Assembly: GCF_004328625.1 (NCBI RefSeq)
Contig: NZ_CP032229.1
Location: 4,526,001-4,590,000 of the forward strand
Origin: Streptomyces seoulensis
GTDB taxonomy: Bacteria; Actinomycetota; Actinomycetes; Streptomycetales; Streptomycetaceae
DNA: 64,000 bases
Direction of reading: 5' to 3'
The position numbers were made by a program, and so were the translations under genes. Below are positions 17,441 to 25,288 of the stretch, piece by piece. Each line of letters begins with the position of its first letter. Position 1 is the stretch's first letter. The notes beneath the pieces are model-generated. The model did not search any database. It saw only the letters and a program-made list of their open reading frames with translations, and was not told the origin of the DNA.

Positions 17441-19098
17441 CGGAAGCAGCCGCAGCCGGCCGGCGCGGCCGCGGGAGCGTGGCGCGGCTCGGGCTCATGG
17501 CCCTGCCCGTCGCGTTCTTCGCGCTGTTCTTCGCGTGGCCCGTCGCCGCGATCACGGCGCGCGGGCTCAAGGCCGACGGCACCTGGCACCTCGGCCGGTT
17601 CGCCGAGGTGCTGGGCCGCTCCGACATCCGGCACGTGCTGTGGTTCACCACCTGGCAGGCGCTCGCCTCCACCGCGCTCACGCTGGTGATCGCGCTGCCG
17701 GCCGCCTGGGTCTTCGCCCGGCTGGAGTTCCCCGGCAAACAGGTGCTGCGGGCCGTGGTCACCGTGCCGTTCGTGCTGCCCACGGTGGTCGTCGGCACCG
17801 CGTTCCTCGCCCTGGTCGGCCACGGCGGACTGCTGGACGAGCTGTGGGGCGTCCGGCTGGACACCACGGTGTGGGCGATCCTGATCGCGCACGTCTTCTT
17901 CAACTACGCCGTCGTCGTCCGCACCGTCGGCGGGCTCTGGGGGCAGCTCGACCCCCGCCAGGAGGAGGCCGCCCGGATGCTCGGCGCCTCCCCGCTGCGC
18001 GCCTGGCGCCAGGTGACCCTGCCCGCGCTGGCGCCCGCCGTGGCCGCCGCCGCGCTGATGGTCTTCCTGTTCACCTTCACCTCCTTCGGCGTGGTCCAGA
18101 TCCTCGGCGGGCCCACCTTCTCCACCCTGGAGGTGGAGATCTACCGCCAGACCTCCGAGGTCTTCGACCTCACCACGGCCGCCGTCCTCACCCTGGTCCA
18201 GTTCGCCGCGGTCGGCGCGATCCTCGCCGTGCACGCCTGGACCGTACGGCGGCGGGAGACCGCGCTGCGCCTGGTCGACGCCTCCGTCACCGCCCGCCGG
18301 CCGCGCGGCGCCGGCCAGTGGGCGGTGCTCGGCGGGGTGCTCGCCACCATCGCCGTCCTCCTGGTGCTGCCGCTCGGCGTGCTGGTCCGCCGCTCGCTGG
18401 ACGCCCCCGGCCTCGGCTACTACCGGGCACTGACGGACGCCGACGGCGGTACGTTCCTGGTGGCGCCGCTCAACGCGGTGTGGACCTCGCTGGAGTACGC
18501 GGTCGCCGCCACCGGTATCGCCCTGGTGGTCGGCGCCCTGGCCGCCGCCGCGCTGGCCCGCCGGGACGCGGGCCGGCTGATGCGCGGGTTCGACGCGCTG
18601 CTGATGCTGCCGCTCGGTGTCTCCGCCGTGACGGTCGGCTTCGGCTTCCTGATCGCGCTGGACGAGCCCCCGCTGGACCTGCGCCAGTCCTGGTTCCTGG
18701 TCCCGCTCGCCCAGGCGCTGGTCGGCGCGCCCTTCGTCGTACGGACCATGCTGCCGGTGCTGCGGGCGGTGGACGGACGGCTCAGGGAGGCGGCGGCCGT
18801 GCTCGGGGCGTCGCCCTGGCGGGTGTGGCGGGAGGTCGATCTCCCGCTGGTGCGACGGGCGTTGCTGATCGCGGCCGGGTTCGCGTTCGCGGTGTCGCTC
18901 GGTGAGTTCGGGGCGACCGTGTTCATCGCCCGGCCCGACAACCCCACGCTGCCGGTCGCGGTGGCCCGGCTGCTGAGCCGGCCCGGAGAGCTGAACTACG
19001 GCCAGGCGATGGCCCTTTCGACGATTCTCATGGTGGTCTGCGCGGCCGCGCTGCTCGTGCTGGAGCGGCTGCGCACCGACCGGACGGGGGAGTTCTGA
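17437..19098 (+). CDS. thiP: Thiamine ABC transporter, fused permease
   Basis: 553-residue permease with two fused transmembrane halves of about six spans each, as in ThiP. Both EAA loops are present: EEAARMLGASPLRAWRQVTL in the first half and REAAAVLGASPWRVWREVDL in the second, each ready to dock an ATPase subunit. The GTG at 17437 overlaps the thiB stop as GTGA and is the preferred start; an in-frame GTG at 17404 is possible but deep inside thiB. The TGA shares bases with the ATG of the ATPase gene. Confidence 0.9.
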   Translation: MTEAAAAGRRGRGSVARLGLMALPVAFFALFFAWPVAAITARGLKADGTWHLGRFAEVLGRSDIRHVLWFTTWQALASTALTLVIALPAAWVFARLEFPGKQVLRAVVTVPFVLPTVVVGTAFLALVGHGGLLDELWGVRLDTTVWAILIAHVFFNYAVVVRTVGGLWGQLDPRQEEAARMLGASPLRAWRQVTLPALAPAVAAAALMVFLFTFTSFGVVQILGGPTFSTLEVEIYRQTSEVFDLTTAAVLTLVQFAAVGAILAVHAWTVRRRETALRLVDASVTARRPRGAGQWAVLGGVLATIAVLLVLPLGVLVRRSLDAPGLGYYRALTDADGGTFLVAPLNAVWTSLEYAVAATGIALVVGALAAAALARRDAGRLMRGFDALLMLPLGVSAVTVGFGFLIALDEPPLDLRQSWFLVPLAQALVGAPFVVRTMLPVLRAVDGRLREAAAVLGASPWRVWREVDLPLVRRALLIAAGFAFAVSLGEFGATVFIARPDNPTLPVAVARLLSRPGELNYGQAMALSTILMVVCAAALLVLERLRTDRTGEF

Positions 19099-20120
19099 TG
19101 CTGCTGAGCCTTGAGGAGGCGACCGTCCGTCTCGGCGGGCGGCCGGTGCTGGACACGGTGGACCTCGGGGTCGCCGAGCACGAGGTGGTGTGCGTGCTCG
19201 GGCCCAGCGGAAGCGGCAAGTCGACCCTGCTGCGCAGCGTGGCGGGACTCCAACCCCTGGACGGGGGGCGGGTGTTGCTTGACGGCCGCGACCAGGCGGG
19301 CGTGCCCGCGCACCGGCGCGGGGTCGGGCTGATGTTCCAGGACCATCAGCTCTTCCCGCAGCGGGACGTGGGCGGCAACGTCGCCTTCGGACTCCGCATG
19401 CACGGCATGCCGAAGGGTGAACGGGAGCTCCAGGTAAGGGAGTTGCTGGAGCTGGTCGGGCTGCCCGGGGCGGCCCGGCGGGCGGTGGCCGGACTTTCCG
19501 GCGGGGAGCAGCAGCGGGTGGCCCTCGCGCGGGCGCTCGCGCCCCGGCCGAGGCTGCTGATGCTGGACGAGCCGCTCGGACAGCTGGACCGCTCGCTGCG
19601 GGAGCGGCTGGTGGTCGAACTCCGCGAACTCTTCAGCCGGTTGGGCACCACCGTGCTGGCCGTCACCCACGACCAGGGCGAGGCGTTCGCGCTGGCCGAC
19701 CGGGTGGTGGTGATGCGGGACGGGCGGATCGCGCAGTCCGGGACCCCGCTGGAGGTGTGGCGCAGGCCGGCCGACGCCTTCGTGGCCCGGTTCCTCGGCT
19801 TCGAGAACGTGGTCCCGGCGAGCGTGACCGGGGTGGCCGCCGACACCCCGTGGGGCAAGCTGCCCGTGCCCGAGGGGTCGCCGCAGGGTGCCGTGGAGCT
19901 GCTGGTGCGGCCCGCCGGGGTCCGGCTCGTGGCCGCCGGGGAGGGCCTCGCCTGCAGGGTGACCGCCCGCACCTTCAAGGGCACCCATGTGGCGCTCCGG
20001 CTCCAGCCTCGCGACGGCGGCCCGCATCTGGAGGCCGCCTGCCCGCTGCGCGAGGCACCGGAGACCGGCGACGCGACCGGCGTGGAGTTCGACGCGGCGG
20101 AGACCGTAGTGCTCGGCTGA
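19098..20120 (+). CDS. thiQ: Thiamine ABC transporter, ATP-binding protein
   Basis: 340-residue ABC ATPase. Walker A is GPSGSGKST (35-43), Q-loop LMFQDHQLFPQ, signature LSGGEQQRVALARAL, Walker B LLMLDEPLGQLD, and H-loop VTHDQ. A C-terminal extension of about 110 residues beyond the nucleotide-binding core looks like a TOBE-type regulatory domain, making it longer than the roughly 230-residue E. coli ThiQ. The TGATG junction with the permease indicates coupled translation. A strong bidirectional terminator follows. Confidence 0.9.
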   Translation: MLLSLEEATVRLGGRPVLDTVDLGVAEHEVVCVLGPSGSGKSTLLRSVAGLQPLDGGRVLLDGRDQAGVPAHRRGVGLMFQDHQLFPQRDVGGNVAFGLRMHGMPKGERELQVRELLELVGLPGAARRAVAGLSGGEQQRVALARALAPRPRLLMLDEPLGQLDRSLRERLVVELRELFSRLGTTVLAVTHDQGEAFALADRVVVMRDGRIAQSGTPLEVWRRPADAFVARFLGFENVVPASVTGVAADTPWGKLPVPEGSPQGAVELLVRPAGVRLVAAGEGLACRVTARTFKGTHVALRLQPRDGGPHLEAACPLREAPETGDATGVEFDAAETVVLG

Positions 20121-20130
20121 CCTGCGAAAA

Positions 20131-20173
20131 GACAGCGGCCCGCCCCCGTGCGAAACGGGGACGGGCCGCTGTC
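20131..20173. terminator. Bidirectional terminator between thiQ and the LAETG gene
   Basis: Long hairpin with arms GACAGCGGCCCG (20131-20142) and CGGGCCGCTGTC (20162-20173), and an inner stem CCCCGT (20144-20149) with ACGGGG (20155-20160). It lies between convergent genes 10 nt after thiQ and 20 nt before the LAETG stop; GAAAA on one side gives a U-run for the leftward transcript. Confidence 0.85.
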
Positions 20174-20193
20174 GGGGACGAATCCGAAGAGCG

Positions 20194-20898
20194 TCAGCTG
20201 CCGCTCTTCGCGCCACGACGGCGCATGCCGAAGTACACCGCGCCACCGCCGACCACGACGAGCGCACCGGCGACACCGGCGATCAGGCCGGTGTTGGAGT
20301 TCGCACCGGTCTCGGCGAGGTTGGAGTCACCGATCGCCGCGGAGGGGGCGTTGCTCGGCGCCTCGGAGACCGGGGCGGCCGCGCTGCTGCTCTCGCTCGC
20401 GGACGGGGTGGCGCTGTCCTCGGCGGGCGTCGACGCGGAGGCGGACGGCGCCGGGGACTCGGAGGCGGGCGGCGTGGGGGAGGGGGACTCCTCCTTCTTG
20501 CACGCCGTGGCCGGGGCGATCACGTTGGGCGTGATGCTCTTGTTGTCGATGAAGCGGGGCACGTTGACGTTGACGCGGTAGACCGCGCCGGGCGCCCAGT
20601 CCTCGTCGAAGACGATCGTGGCGCCTTCCTTGGTGCCGGTCACCACCTGCTCGCCGATCTTCTTCTCGTCGGCGCCGTTGTTCTCCAGGAACACCGAGAC
20701 GGTGGCCTTCTGGCCGGAGAAGTCGCGGTCGGTGACGGTGATCTGGCCCTTCTCACCCTTGCACGTGGCCTCGGCCTTGAACTCGCTGATGTTGCACGCG
20801 AGCGCCTGGCCGGAGACACCGAGGACCAGGGCGGCCGACGCGGAGGCCAGGCCCAGGATGCGCACGGAGCGGCGCGCGTTACGGCGGGATATGGACAA
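20194..20898 (-). CDS. Sortase-anchored surface protein (LAETG motif)
   Basis: 234-residue secreted wall protein. The signal peptide (about residues 1-33, ending GQALA) is followed by a small Cys-containing beta-type domain (about 34-125). A Ser/Pro/Ala-rich linker (about 128-190) leads to the sorting signal: LAETG, a hydrophobic segment, and the positive tail MRRRGAKSGS. Class E sortases of Streptomyces cut LAxTG, so the protein should be covalently attached to peptidoglycan. The start is a TTG at 20896-20898 with AAAGGA six bases upstream. Chaplins also use LAxTG, but this lacks a chaplin domain; its function is unknown. Confidence 0.85.
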   Translation of the reverse strand: MSISRRNARRSVRILGLASASAALVLGVSGQALACNISEFKAEATCKGEKGQITVTDRDFSGQKATVSVFLENNGADEKKIGEQVVTGTKEGATIVFDEDWAPGAVYRVNVNVPRFIDNKSITPNVIAPATACKKEESPSPTPPASESPAPSASASTPAEDSATPSASESSSAAAPVSEAPSNAPSAAIGDSNLAETGANSNTGLIAGVAGALVVVGGGAVYFGMRRRGAKSGS

Positions 20899-20993
20899 GT
20901 CATGTCCTTTGCTGAGTGCAGAACTGCGGGGGGCAGGCGGGGAGTTGGAGCGGCGGACGGAGCGGAGCCCCAGCATCCCCACAAGACACACAG

Positions 20994-21014
20994 GTTTATA
21001 AGCGCGTCATAAAC
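20994..21014. promoter_or_regulatory. Palindromic AT-rich site upstream of the LAETG gene
   Basis: Arms GTTTAT (20994-20999) and ATAAAC (21009-21014) around a GC-rich centre. On the minus strand TTGACA (complement of 21016-21021) lies just upstream, so the palindrome sits in a likely promoter of the LAETG gene. A second short inverted repeat, GTCAACG/CGTTGAC, is at 21032-21047. It is an operator candidate; no cognate regulator is known. Confidence 0.35.
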
Positions 21015-21056
21015 ATGTCAATGCGTAGGCGGTCAACGGGCGTTGACTTTACCTTC

Positions 21057-22190
21057 TTATTGCTCAGCGAGACGTTTCAACGCGTCGGAAGCCAGCTCGA
21101 TCCGGCCAACCAGGGCGATACGGGACTCCATCGGCCGTTCCCGTGCCAACGCGCGCAGCAGGGGCCAGGTGGGGAGCTTCTCGGTCCAGTGCTCCTCGTC
21201 CACCAGCACCATGGGCGTCGGATTGCCGCGCGAGCCGTAGTAGTTGGGCGTGGCGTTGTCGAAGATCTCCTGTACGGTCCCGGCCGCGCCCGGCAGGAAC
21301 ACCACCCCGGCGTTGGAGCGGGCCAGCAGGCCGTCCTCGCGCGTGGCGTTGGCGAAGTACTTGCCGAGGTGGGAGGCGAACGCGTTGGGCGGCTCGTGCC
21401 CGTAGAACCAGGTCGGGATGCCCACCGACTCGCCCCCGTCCGGCCAGCGTTCGCGGACCTCGAAGGCGGCATGTGCCCAGTCCGTCACGGACGGGGTGAA
21501 CGAGGACGCCTTGGCCAGAATCCGCAGCGCCTCGGTCAGCATGCCGTCCTCGAACGGCGCCGCGTACGCGCCGAGGTTGGCCGCCTCCATCGCGCCCGGA
21601 CCACCGCCCGTCGCCACCGTGAAGCCGGCGCGGGCCAGTTCGCGGCCGAGCCGGGCCGCGCCCGCGTACTCCTCGGTGCCACGGGCCATCGCGTGGCCGC
21701 CCATGACGCCCACCACCCTTGCGCCGATGAGGAGTTCGTCCAGCGCGTCGGAGACGGAGTCGTCGTGGATGGCCCGCAGCATCGAGGCGAGGATGTCGCC
21801 GTCGGACTTGGTCCGCTGGAACCACGCGTACGCCAGCGCGTCCGGCGTCGCCTCGTACCCGTCGGCCAGCGAGGCGAACAACTCCTCGGGTGTGTACGTG
21901 AATCCGCGGTACGGGTCGAAGGGCAGGCCCGGTACCGGCGGGAACACCAGGGCACCACGGGCGGCGACCTCGGCGGCCGCCTCGGCGTCCATCGGGCAGC
22001 CGAGGAAGACGGCGCCCTCGGTGTCCAGCCGCAGCAGGCCTTCCGTACGGCCGGTCAGGTCGACTGCCTGTACGCGGAACCGGGCGAGTGTCCCGTGCGC
22101 GGCGACGACGGCGTCGAACTCCGCCAGCGACTCGATCTCATGGTCCGGGGCGACCTCTTCGGGCCGGGCGGGTATCGGAGGCATCCGCAC
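21057..22190 (-). CDS. LOG-family (TIGR00730-like) Rossmann protein
   Basis: 377-residue protein with the LOG/lysine-decarboxylase-like Rossmann fold in its C-terminal two-thirds: VVGVMGGHAMARGT, then ATGGGPGAMEAANLGAY and FLPGAAGTVQEIFDNAT. The last corresponds to the PGGxGTxxE phosphoribohydrolase motif, here with Ala for the second Gly. The N-terminal 150 residues are an extension not found in short LOG enzymes. LOG enzymes release free cytokinin bases from nucleoside phosphates; the real substrate of this longer actinobacterial form is unknown. Starts at 22190 and 22184 are both possible and neither has a good ribosome site. Confidence 0.75.
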   Translation of the reverse strand: MRMPPIPARPEEVAPDHEIESLAEFDAVVAAHGTLARFRVQAVDLTGRTEGLLRLDTEGAVFLGCPMDAEAAAEVAARGALVFPPVPGLPFDPYRGFTYTPEELFASLADGYEATPDALAYAWFQRTKSDGDILASMLRAIHDDSVSDALDELLIGARVVGVMGGHAMARGTEEYAGAARLGRELARAGFTVATGGGPGAMEAANLGAYAAPFEDGMLTEALRILAKASSFTPSVTDWAHAAFEVRERWPDGGESVGIPTWFYGHEPPNAFASHLGKYFANATREDGLLARSNAGVVFLPGAAGTVQEIFDNATPNYYGSRGNPTPMVLVDEEHWTEKLPTWPLLRALARERPMESRIALVGRIELASDALKRLAEQ

Positions 22191-22209
22191 ATGCTAGTGC
22201 CGGGCCCCT

Positions 22210-22610
22210 TCACCCCTCGATGGAGTACCGGGCCCGCAGCCGGCTGAAGGCGGTCGGGGTGGGCCGGTGCGGGAGGAAGTCCCGGATGCGCTCGGCGCAG
22301 GCGCGCGGGGAGGCGGTGCTCGTGTCGCACTCCAGGTCGTAGTCGCCGTGGGCGTGCACGAGGTCGTACTGCAGGGAGGCGAGGCCGGCCTCCCGGTCAC
22401 CGCGCGCCCGCTCGCGCCGCTCCAGCTCGTCCAGCGGGCAGCGGACGCCGACGAAGAGGACGTCCTCGGGGCGCAGCACGGCCAGGCAGTCGGCCGGCCG
22501 CCACGGCTCGCTGAGCGCATATGGTCCACCACGAGATCGTTGCCCACCTCGGTCAAGAGGTGGGCGCACACACCGTCCAGTAGGCCGGGCAACTCCGGCC
22601 CGGTGTCATG
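22210..22610 (-). pseudogene. Remnant of a chloramphenicol-phosphotransferase-like gene
   Basis: Two adjoining frames together match a CPT-like P-loop kinase. One reads HLLTEVGNDLVVDHM and ends in sense near 22520. The other continues ALSEPWRPADCLAVLRPEDV, then FVGVRCPLDELERRERARGD, VHAHGDYDLECDT and SPRACAERIRDFL. The join needs a one-base shift at about 22515-22522, where the sequence runs ATATGCGCTCAGC. The N-terminal part with the Walker A P-loop is missing, cut off by the end of the neighbouring VOC gene. Truncation plus frameshift make a functional enzyme very unlikely. Confidence 0.78.
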
Positions 22611-22619
22611 CCGGCATGT

Positions 22620-23027
22620 TCACCCCTGGACGGCGGCCGGGTCCATCCACATGATCTCCCAGGTGTGGCCGTCGAGGTCGTCGAAGGCGCGGCCGTACAT
22701 GAAGCCGTGGTCCTGGGTCTGGCCGTGCGAGGTGCCGCCCGCCGCGATGGCCTTCTCCACCAGCTCGTCGACCTTCTCCCGGCTCTCGGCGCTCAGGCAG
22801 AGCAGGGTCTCGCTGGAGGTGCGGGAGTCCACGATCGTCTTCTGGGTGAACTGGGAGTAGTGCGAGGGCGCCAGGAACATCGCCACGATGGTGTCGCTGA
22901 TCATCACGCTGACCACTTCGTCCGTGCTGAACTGCTCGTTGATGCCGTATCCCAGGTCGCTGTAGAACTTCCGGGTGGCGGGCACGTCGGCGGTGGCCAG
23001 GTTCACGAAGATCATCTGCTGGTACAT
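22620..23027 (-). CDS. VOC-family (glyoxalase-like) protein
   Basis: 135-residue single-chain VOC protein with the two beta-alpha-beta units: MIFVNLATADVPATRKFYSD at the N-terminus and GRAFDDLDGHTWEIMWMD at the C-terminus. It is of the 2-oxoglutarate-dioxygenase/antibiotic-resistance-like subgroup often labelled lactoylglutathione lyase. The start at 23027 (MYQQM) has AGGGGAC seven bases upstream; an in-frame ATG ten codons earlier does not. Metal ligands cannot be assigned with certainty and no substrate is implied by its neighbours. Confidence 0.82.
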   Translation of the reverse strand: MYQQMIFVNLATADVPATRKFYSDLGYGINEQFSTDEVVSVMISDTIVAMFLAPSHYSQFTQKTIVDSRTSSETLLCLSAESREKVDELVEKAIAAGGTSHGQTQDHGFMYGRAFDDLDGHTWEIMWMDPAAVQG

Positions 23028-23076
23028 GTTCTGTCCCCTGCGATAGGTGTGCGACAAGCGTTCGCCGGTATAGACG

Positions 23077-23108
23077 ACGGGCCGCCGGAAAACTCATCGG
23101 CGGCCCGT
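23077..23108 (-). terminator. Terminator after the ABC permease
   Basis: Perfect 11-bp stem ACGGGCCGCCG (23077-23087) with CGGCGGCCCGT (23098-23108) and a 10-nt loop. It lies 13 nt past the permease stop on the minus strand and just upstream of the VOC gene, so it insulates the two. Confidence 0.7.
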
Positions 23109-23121
23109 GAACTCGTCCCCG

Positions 23122-24378
23122 TCACTTCGTCGGCGGCAGCGCCGACAGGTAGGCGATCAGCAGGGTGAGCGGTACGAACAGGGCGATCAGCGCGGCGGCC
23201 CGCAGTGCGGCCGAGCCCCGCAGCATGGTGGCCGGGGCGCCGAGCCGGAGCAGTGCGGCCGTGGTGCCGGCGCGGGACTGGCGGGTCTCGATGGCCGACG
23301 TCAGCAGGGTGGCCAGGGCGCAGCCGCCCACCACCAGGGTGGCCACGGTGGACAGCGGACCGAACGCGGCGGCCGGCTGGTCGTACATCGCGGTCGTGGC
23401 GAGCGCCGCCGACGTCACCGCGCAGACCACCCCCAGCGGGCGCCCGATCCGCGTCGCCTCCGACATCAGCACCCGCCCCGCCAGCAGCCGCAGCGCGCCG
23501 GGCTGCGCCGACTGGAGCACCTTGCCGCACAGGTAGGTGAGGCCCGGCGCGGCCAGTACCAGCCCGAGGGCGGTGAGCAGCCAGCCGCCCAGCACCGCCG
23601 AGCCCTCCACGGGCAGCGCCAGCACGGACGCCGGGGCGGCCCGGTTCGCGTACGCCTGCACGGCGAGGCCCGCCGCCAGCGCGGCGACACCCCAGGGGAA
23701 GCCCGCCGGGGCCTCGCGGGGCGCCGGCGCGACGGTCAGCACGTCCGACCAGCCCTCGGCCTCGGTGTCCACCGGGGCTTCCGCGGAGGCGGGCGCCTCC
23801 GCCTTGTGCAGGATGGCGTGCCACCGGGCGCCGAAGGACGCCGTGCCCTTCACGGCCGGCCGGCGCGGGTCCCGGGGGCGCAGGCTGAGCGCCACCGCGC
23901 CCGACGCCGCCAGCGGCAGCACCGCCAGCAGGGTCAGCGTGGCCGGTACCGGGAGCGGCCGGTCGGCCGCGAGGAACTGGGCGCCCTTGCCGTCCAGTGG
24001 CAGCCCCGACAGGTCGCCGCGCAGATGCAGGAAGAACAGCAGGGCGACCGCGGAGCCCAGCGTGCAGGCGAGCAGCGTGGTCAGCGCGGAGACCACCATC
24101 AGCCGGCCCGGCCCGAGCCCCACCGCCGACAGCCCCGGCCGGGGCCGGGTGCCCGGGTCGGTACGGGCCACCGCGAGCGCCAGGTAGACCGTCGCGGCGA
24201 GCGGCACCACGCACCAGGCCAGGCGCAGCGCGGCCGCGCCCGGGGTCTGGGGGTGACCCATCGCGTAGCCGAGGGAGCCGAGCAGCAGGAAGCCGGTGCC
24301 CGCCGAGGCGGCCGCCACGAGCAGGCGGCGCAGCTGGACGGCGGGTCTGGCCGCGCGGGTCAGACGGAGAGCGAGCAC
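23122..24378 (-). CDS. ABC transporter permease (FtsX/MacB-like layout)
   Basis: 418-residue membrane protein with about nine to ten predicted spans: a cluster near residues 12-115, a long non-membrane stretch (about 160-220, Ala/Glu/Pro-rich), then four to six C-terminal spans ending ALIALFVPLTLLIAYLSALP. It belongs with the ATPase gene it overlaps by 19 nt; the GTG at 24378 follows GGAAGG. The last spans resemble FtsX-type permeases, but the family assignment is weak. No substrate can be inferred. The frame is open further upstream only because it shadows the ATPase gene. Confidence 0.75.
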   Translation of the reverse strand: MLALRLTRAARPAVQLRRLLVAAASAGTGFLLLGSLGYAMGHPQTPGAAALRLAWCVVPLAATVYLALAVARTDPGTRPRPGLSAVGLGPGRLMVVSALTTLLACTLGSAVALLFFLHLRGDLSGLPLDGKGAQFLAADRPLPVPATLTLLAVLPLAASGAVALSLRPRDPRRPAVKGTASFGARWHAILHKAEAPASAEAPVDTEAEGWSDVLTVAPAPREAPAGFPWGVAALAAGLAVQAYANRAAPASVLALPVEGSAVLGGWLLTALGLVLAAPGLTYLCGKVLQSAQPGALRLLAGRVLMSEATRIGRPLGVVCAVTSAALATTAMYDQPAAAFGPLSTVATLVVGGCALATLLTSAIETRQSRAGTTAALLRLGAPATMLRGSAALRAAALIALFVPLTLLIAYLSALPPTK

Positions 24379-25100
24379 GCCGCCCGGCCTTCCGTGTCCG
24401 GGGCGTCCGGGAGGTGCACGGTCTTCACCCGGCGCCCGTCCAGCAGCGAGACCGAGCGGTCGGCGAGGGCCGCCGTCTCCTGGTCGTGGGTGGCGAGGAC
24501 CACCGTGATGCCGTGCGAGCGGGCCGCCGTGGTGAGGGTGCGCAGCACGTGCCCCCGGTCGGCGCGGTGCAGCGGCGCGGTCGGCTCGTCGGCGAACAGC
24601 ACCGTCGGCCCGGGGGCCAGCGCGCGGGCGATGGCGACGCGCTGCCGCTCCGCCTGGAGCAGTTCGTGCGGGCGCTTCTTGGACTTGTCGCCCACGTCCA
24701 GCCGCTCCAGCCACTCCATCGCGGCCACCTTCGCCCGGCGGCGGCTGGTCCCGCGCAGCATCAGCGGCAGCGCCGCGTTCTCCCAGACGTTCAGCTCCGG
24801 CACCAGCGCCGGGGCCGGGTCGATCCAGCCGAACCGGTCGCGGCGCAGCTTCTCGCGTGCCAGCGGGCCCAGGGTGTGCACGGGGGAGCTGTTGAACCAC
24901 ACCTCGCCCCCGTCCACCCGGACCTGCCCGGACAGACAGCGCAGCAGGGTCGTTTTGCCACTGCCGCGCGGGCCGCCGACCGCGAGGATCTCGCTCTCCC
25001 GGACGCCCAGCGAGATGCCGGCGATGCCGGGGGAGCCGTCGGGATGCTTGAAGTGCAGGGAGCGTGCCCACAGCACGTCGTTGTCCGGCGGAGCCTCCAT
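24360..25100 (-). CDS. ABC transporter ATP-binding protein with degenerate signature
   Basis: 246-residue ABC ATPase. Walker A GGPRGSGKTTLLR is intact and Walker B is TVLFADEPTAP with the catalytic Glu. H-loop ATHDQE is present. The signature motif, normally LSGGQ, reads ELLQAERQRVAIARAL, so the LSGGQ Ser and Gly residues are lost; the D-loop after DEPT (APLHRAD) is also unusual. Either ATP hydrolysis is asymmetric or impaired, or this is a distinct subfamily. The start at 25100 (MEAPPDND) follows GAGGTG. It overlaps the permease gene, so the pair forms one transporter. Confidence 0.85.
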   Translation of the reverse strand: MEAPPDNDVLWARSLHFKHPDGSPGIAGISLGVRESEILAVGGPRGSGKTTLLRCLSGQVRVDGGEVWFNSSPVHTLGPLAREKLRRDRFGWIDPAPALVPELNVWENAALPLMLRGTSRRRAKVAAMEWLERLDVGDKSKKRPHELLQAERQRVAIARALAPGPTVLFADEPTAPLHRADRGHVLRTLTTAARSHGITVVLATHDQETAALADRSVSLLDGRRVKTVHLPDAPDTEGRAACSLSV

Positions 25101-25222
25101 GGCGTACACCTCGGTTCTGATCCGTTTTCCCGTGTCCCTGTGCCCTGTTCGGGGGAACGAAGACCGGGCCGATCGGTCACTGGGCACGCTAGGCAGCACC
25201 GGGGAGGAGGCGGCACAGCACA

Positions 25223-25266
25223 CGGCCCCGGGCCCCCGTTCTCACTCGAACGGGGGCCCGGGGCCG
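25223..25266 (-). terminator. Strong terminator of the aminotransferase gene
   Basis: Perfect 18-bp stem, CGGCCCCGGGCCCCCGTT (25223-25240) with its complement at 25249-25266, and an 8-nt loop. It lies 22 nt past the minus-strand aminotransferase stop and upstream of the ABC ATPase gene. The symmetry means it can stop transcription from either side. Confidence 0.85.
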
Positions 25267-25288
25267 GGCAGCGGAGGGAGCGGAGCGG

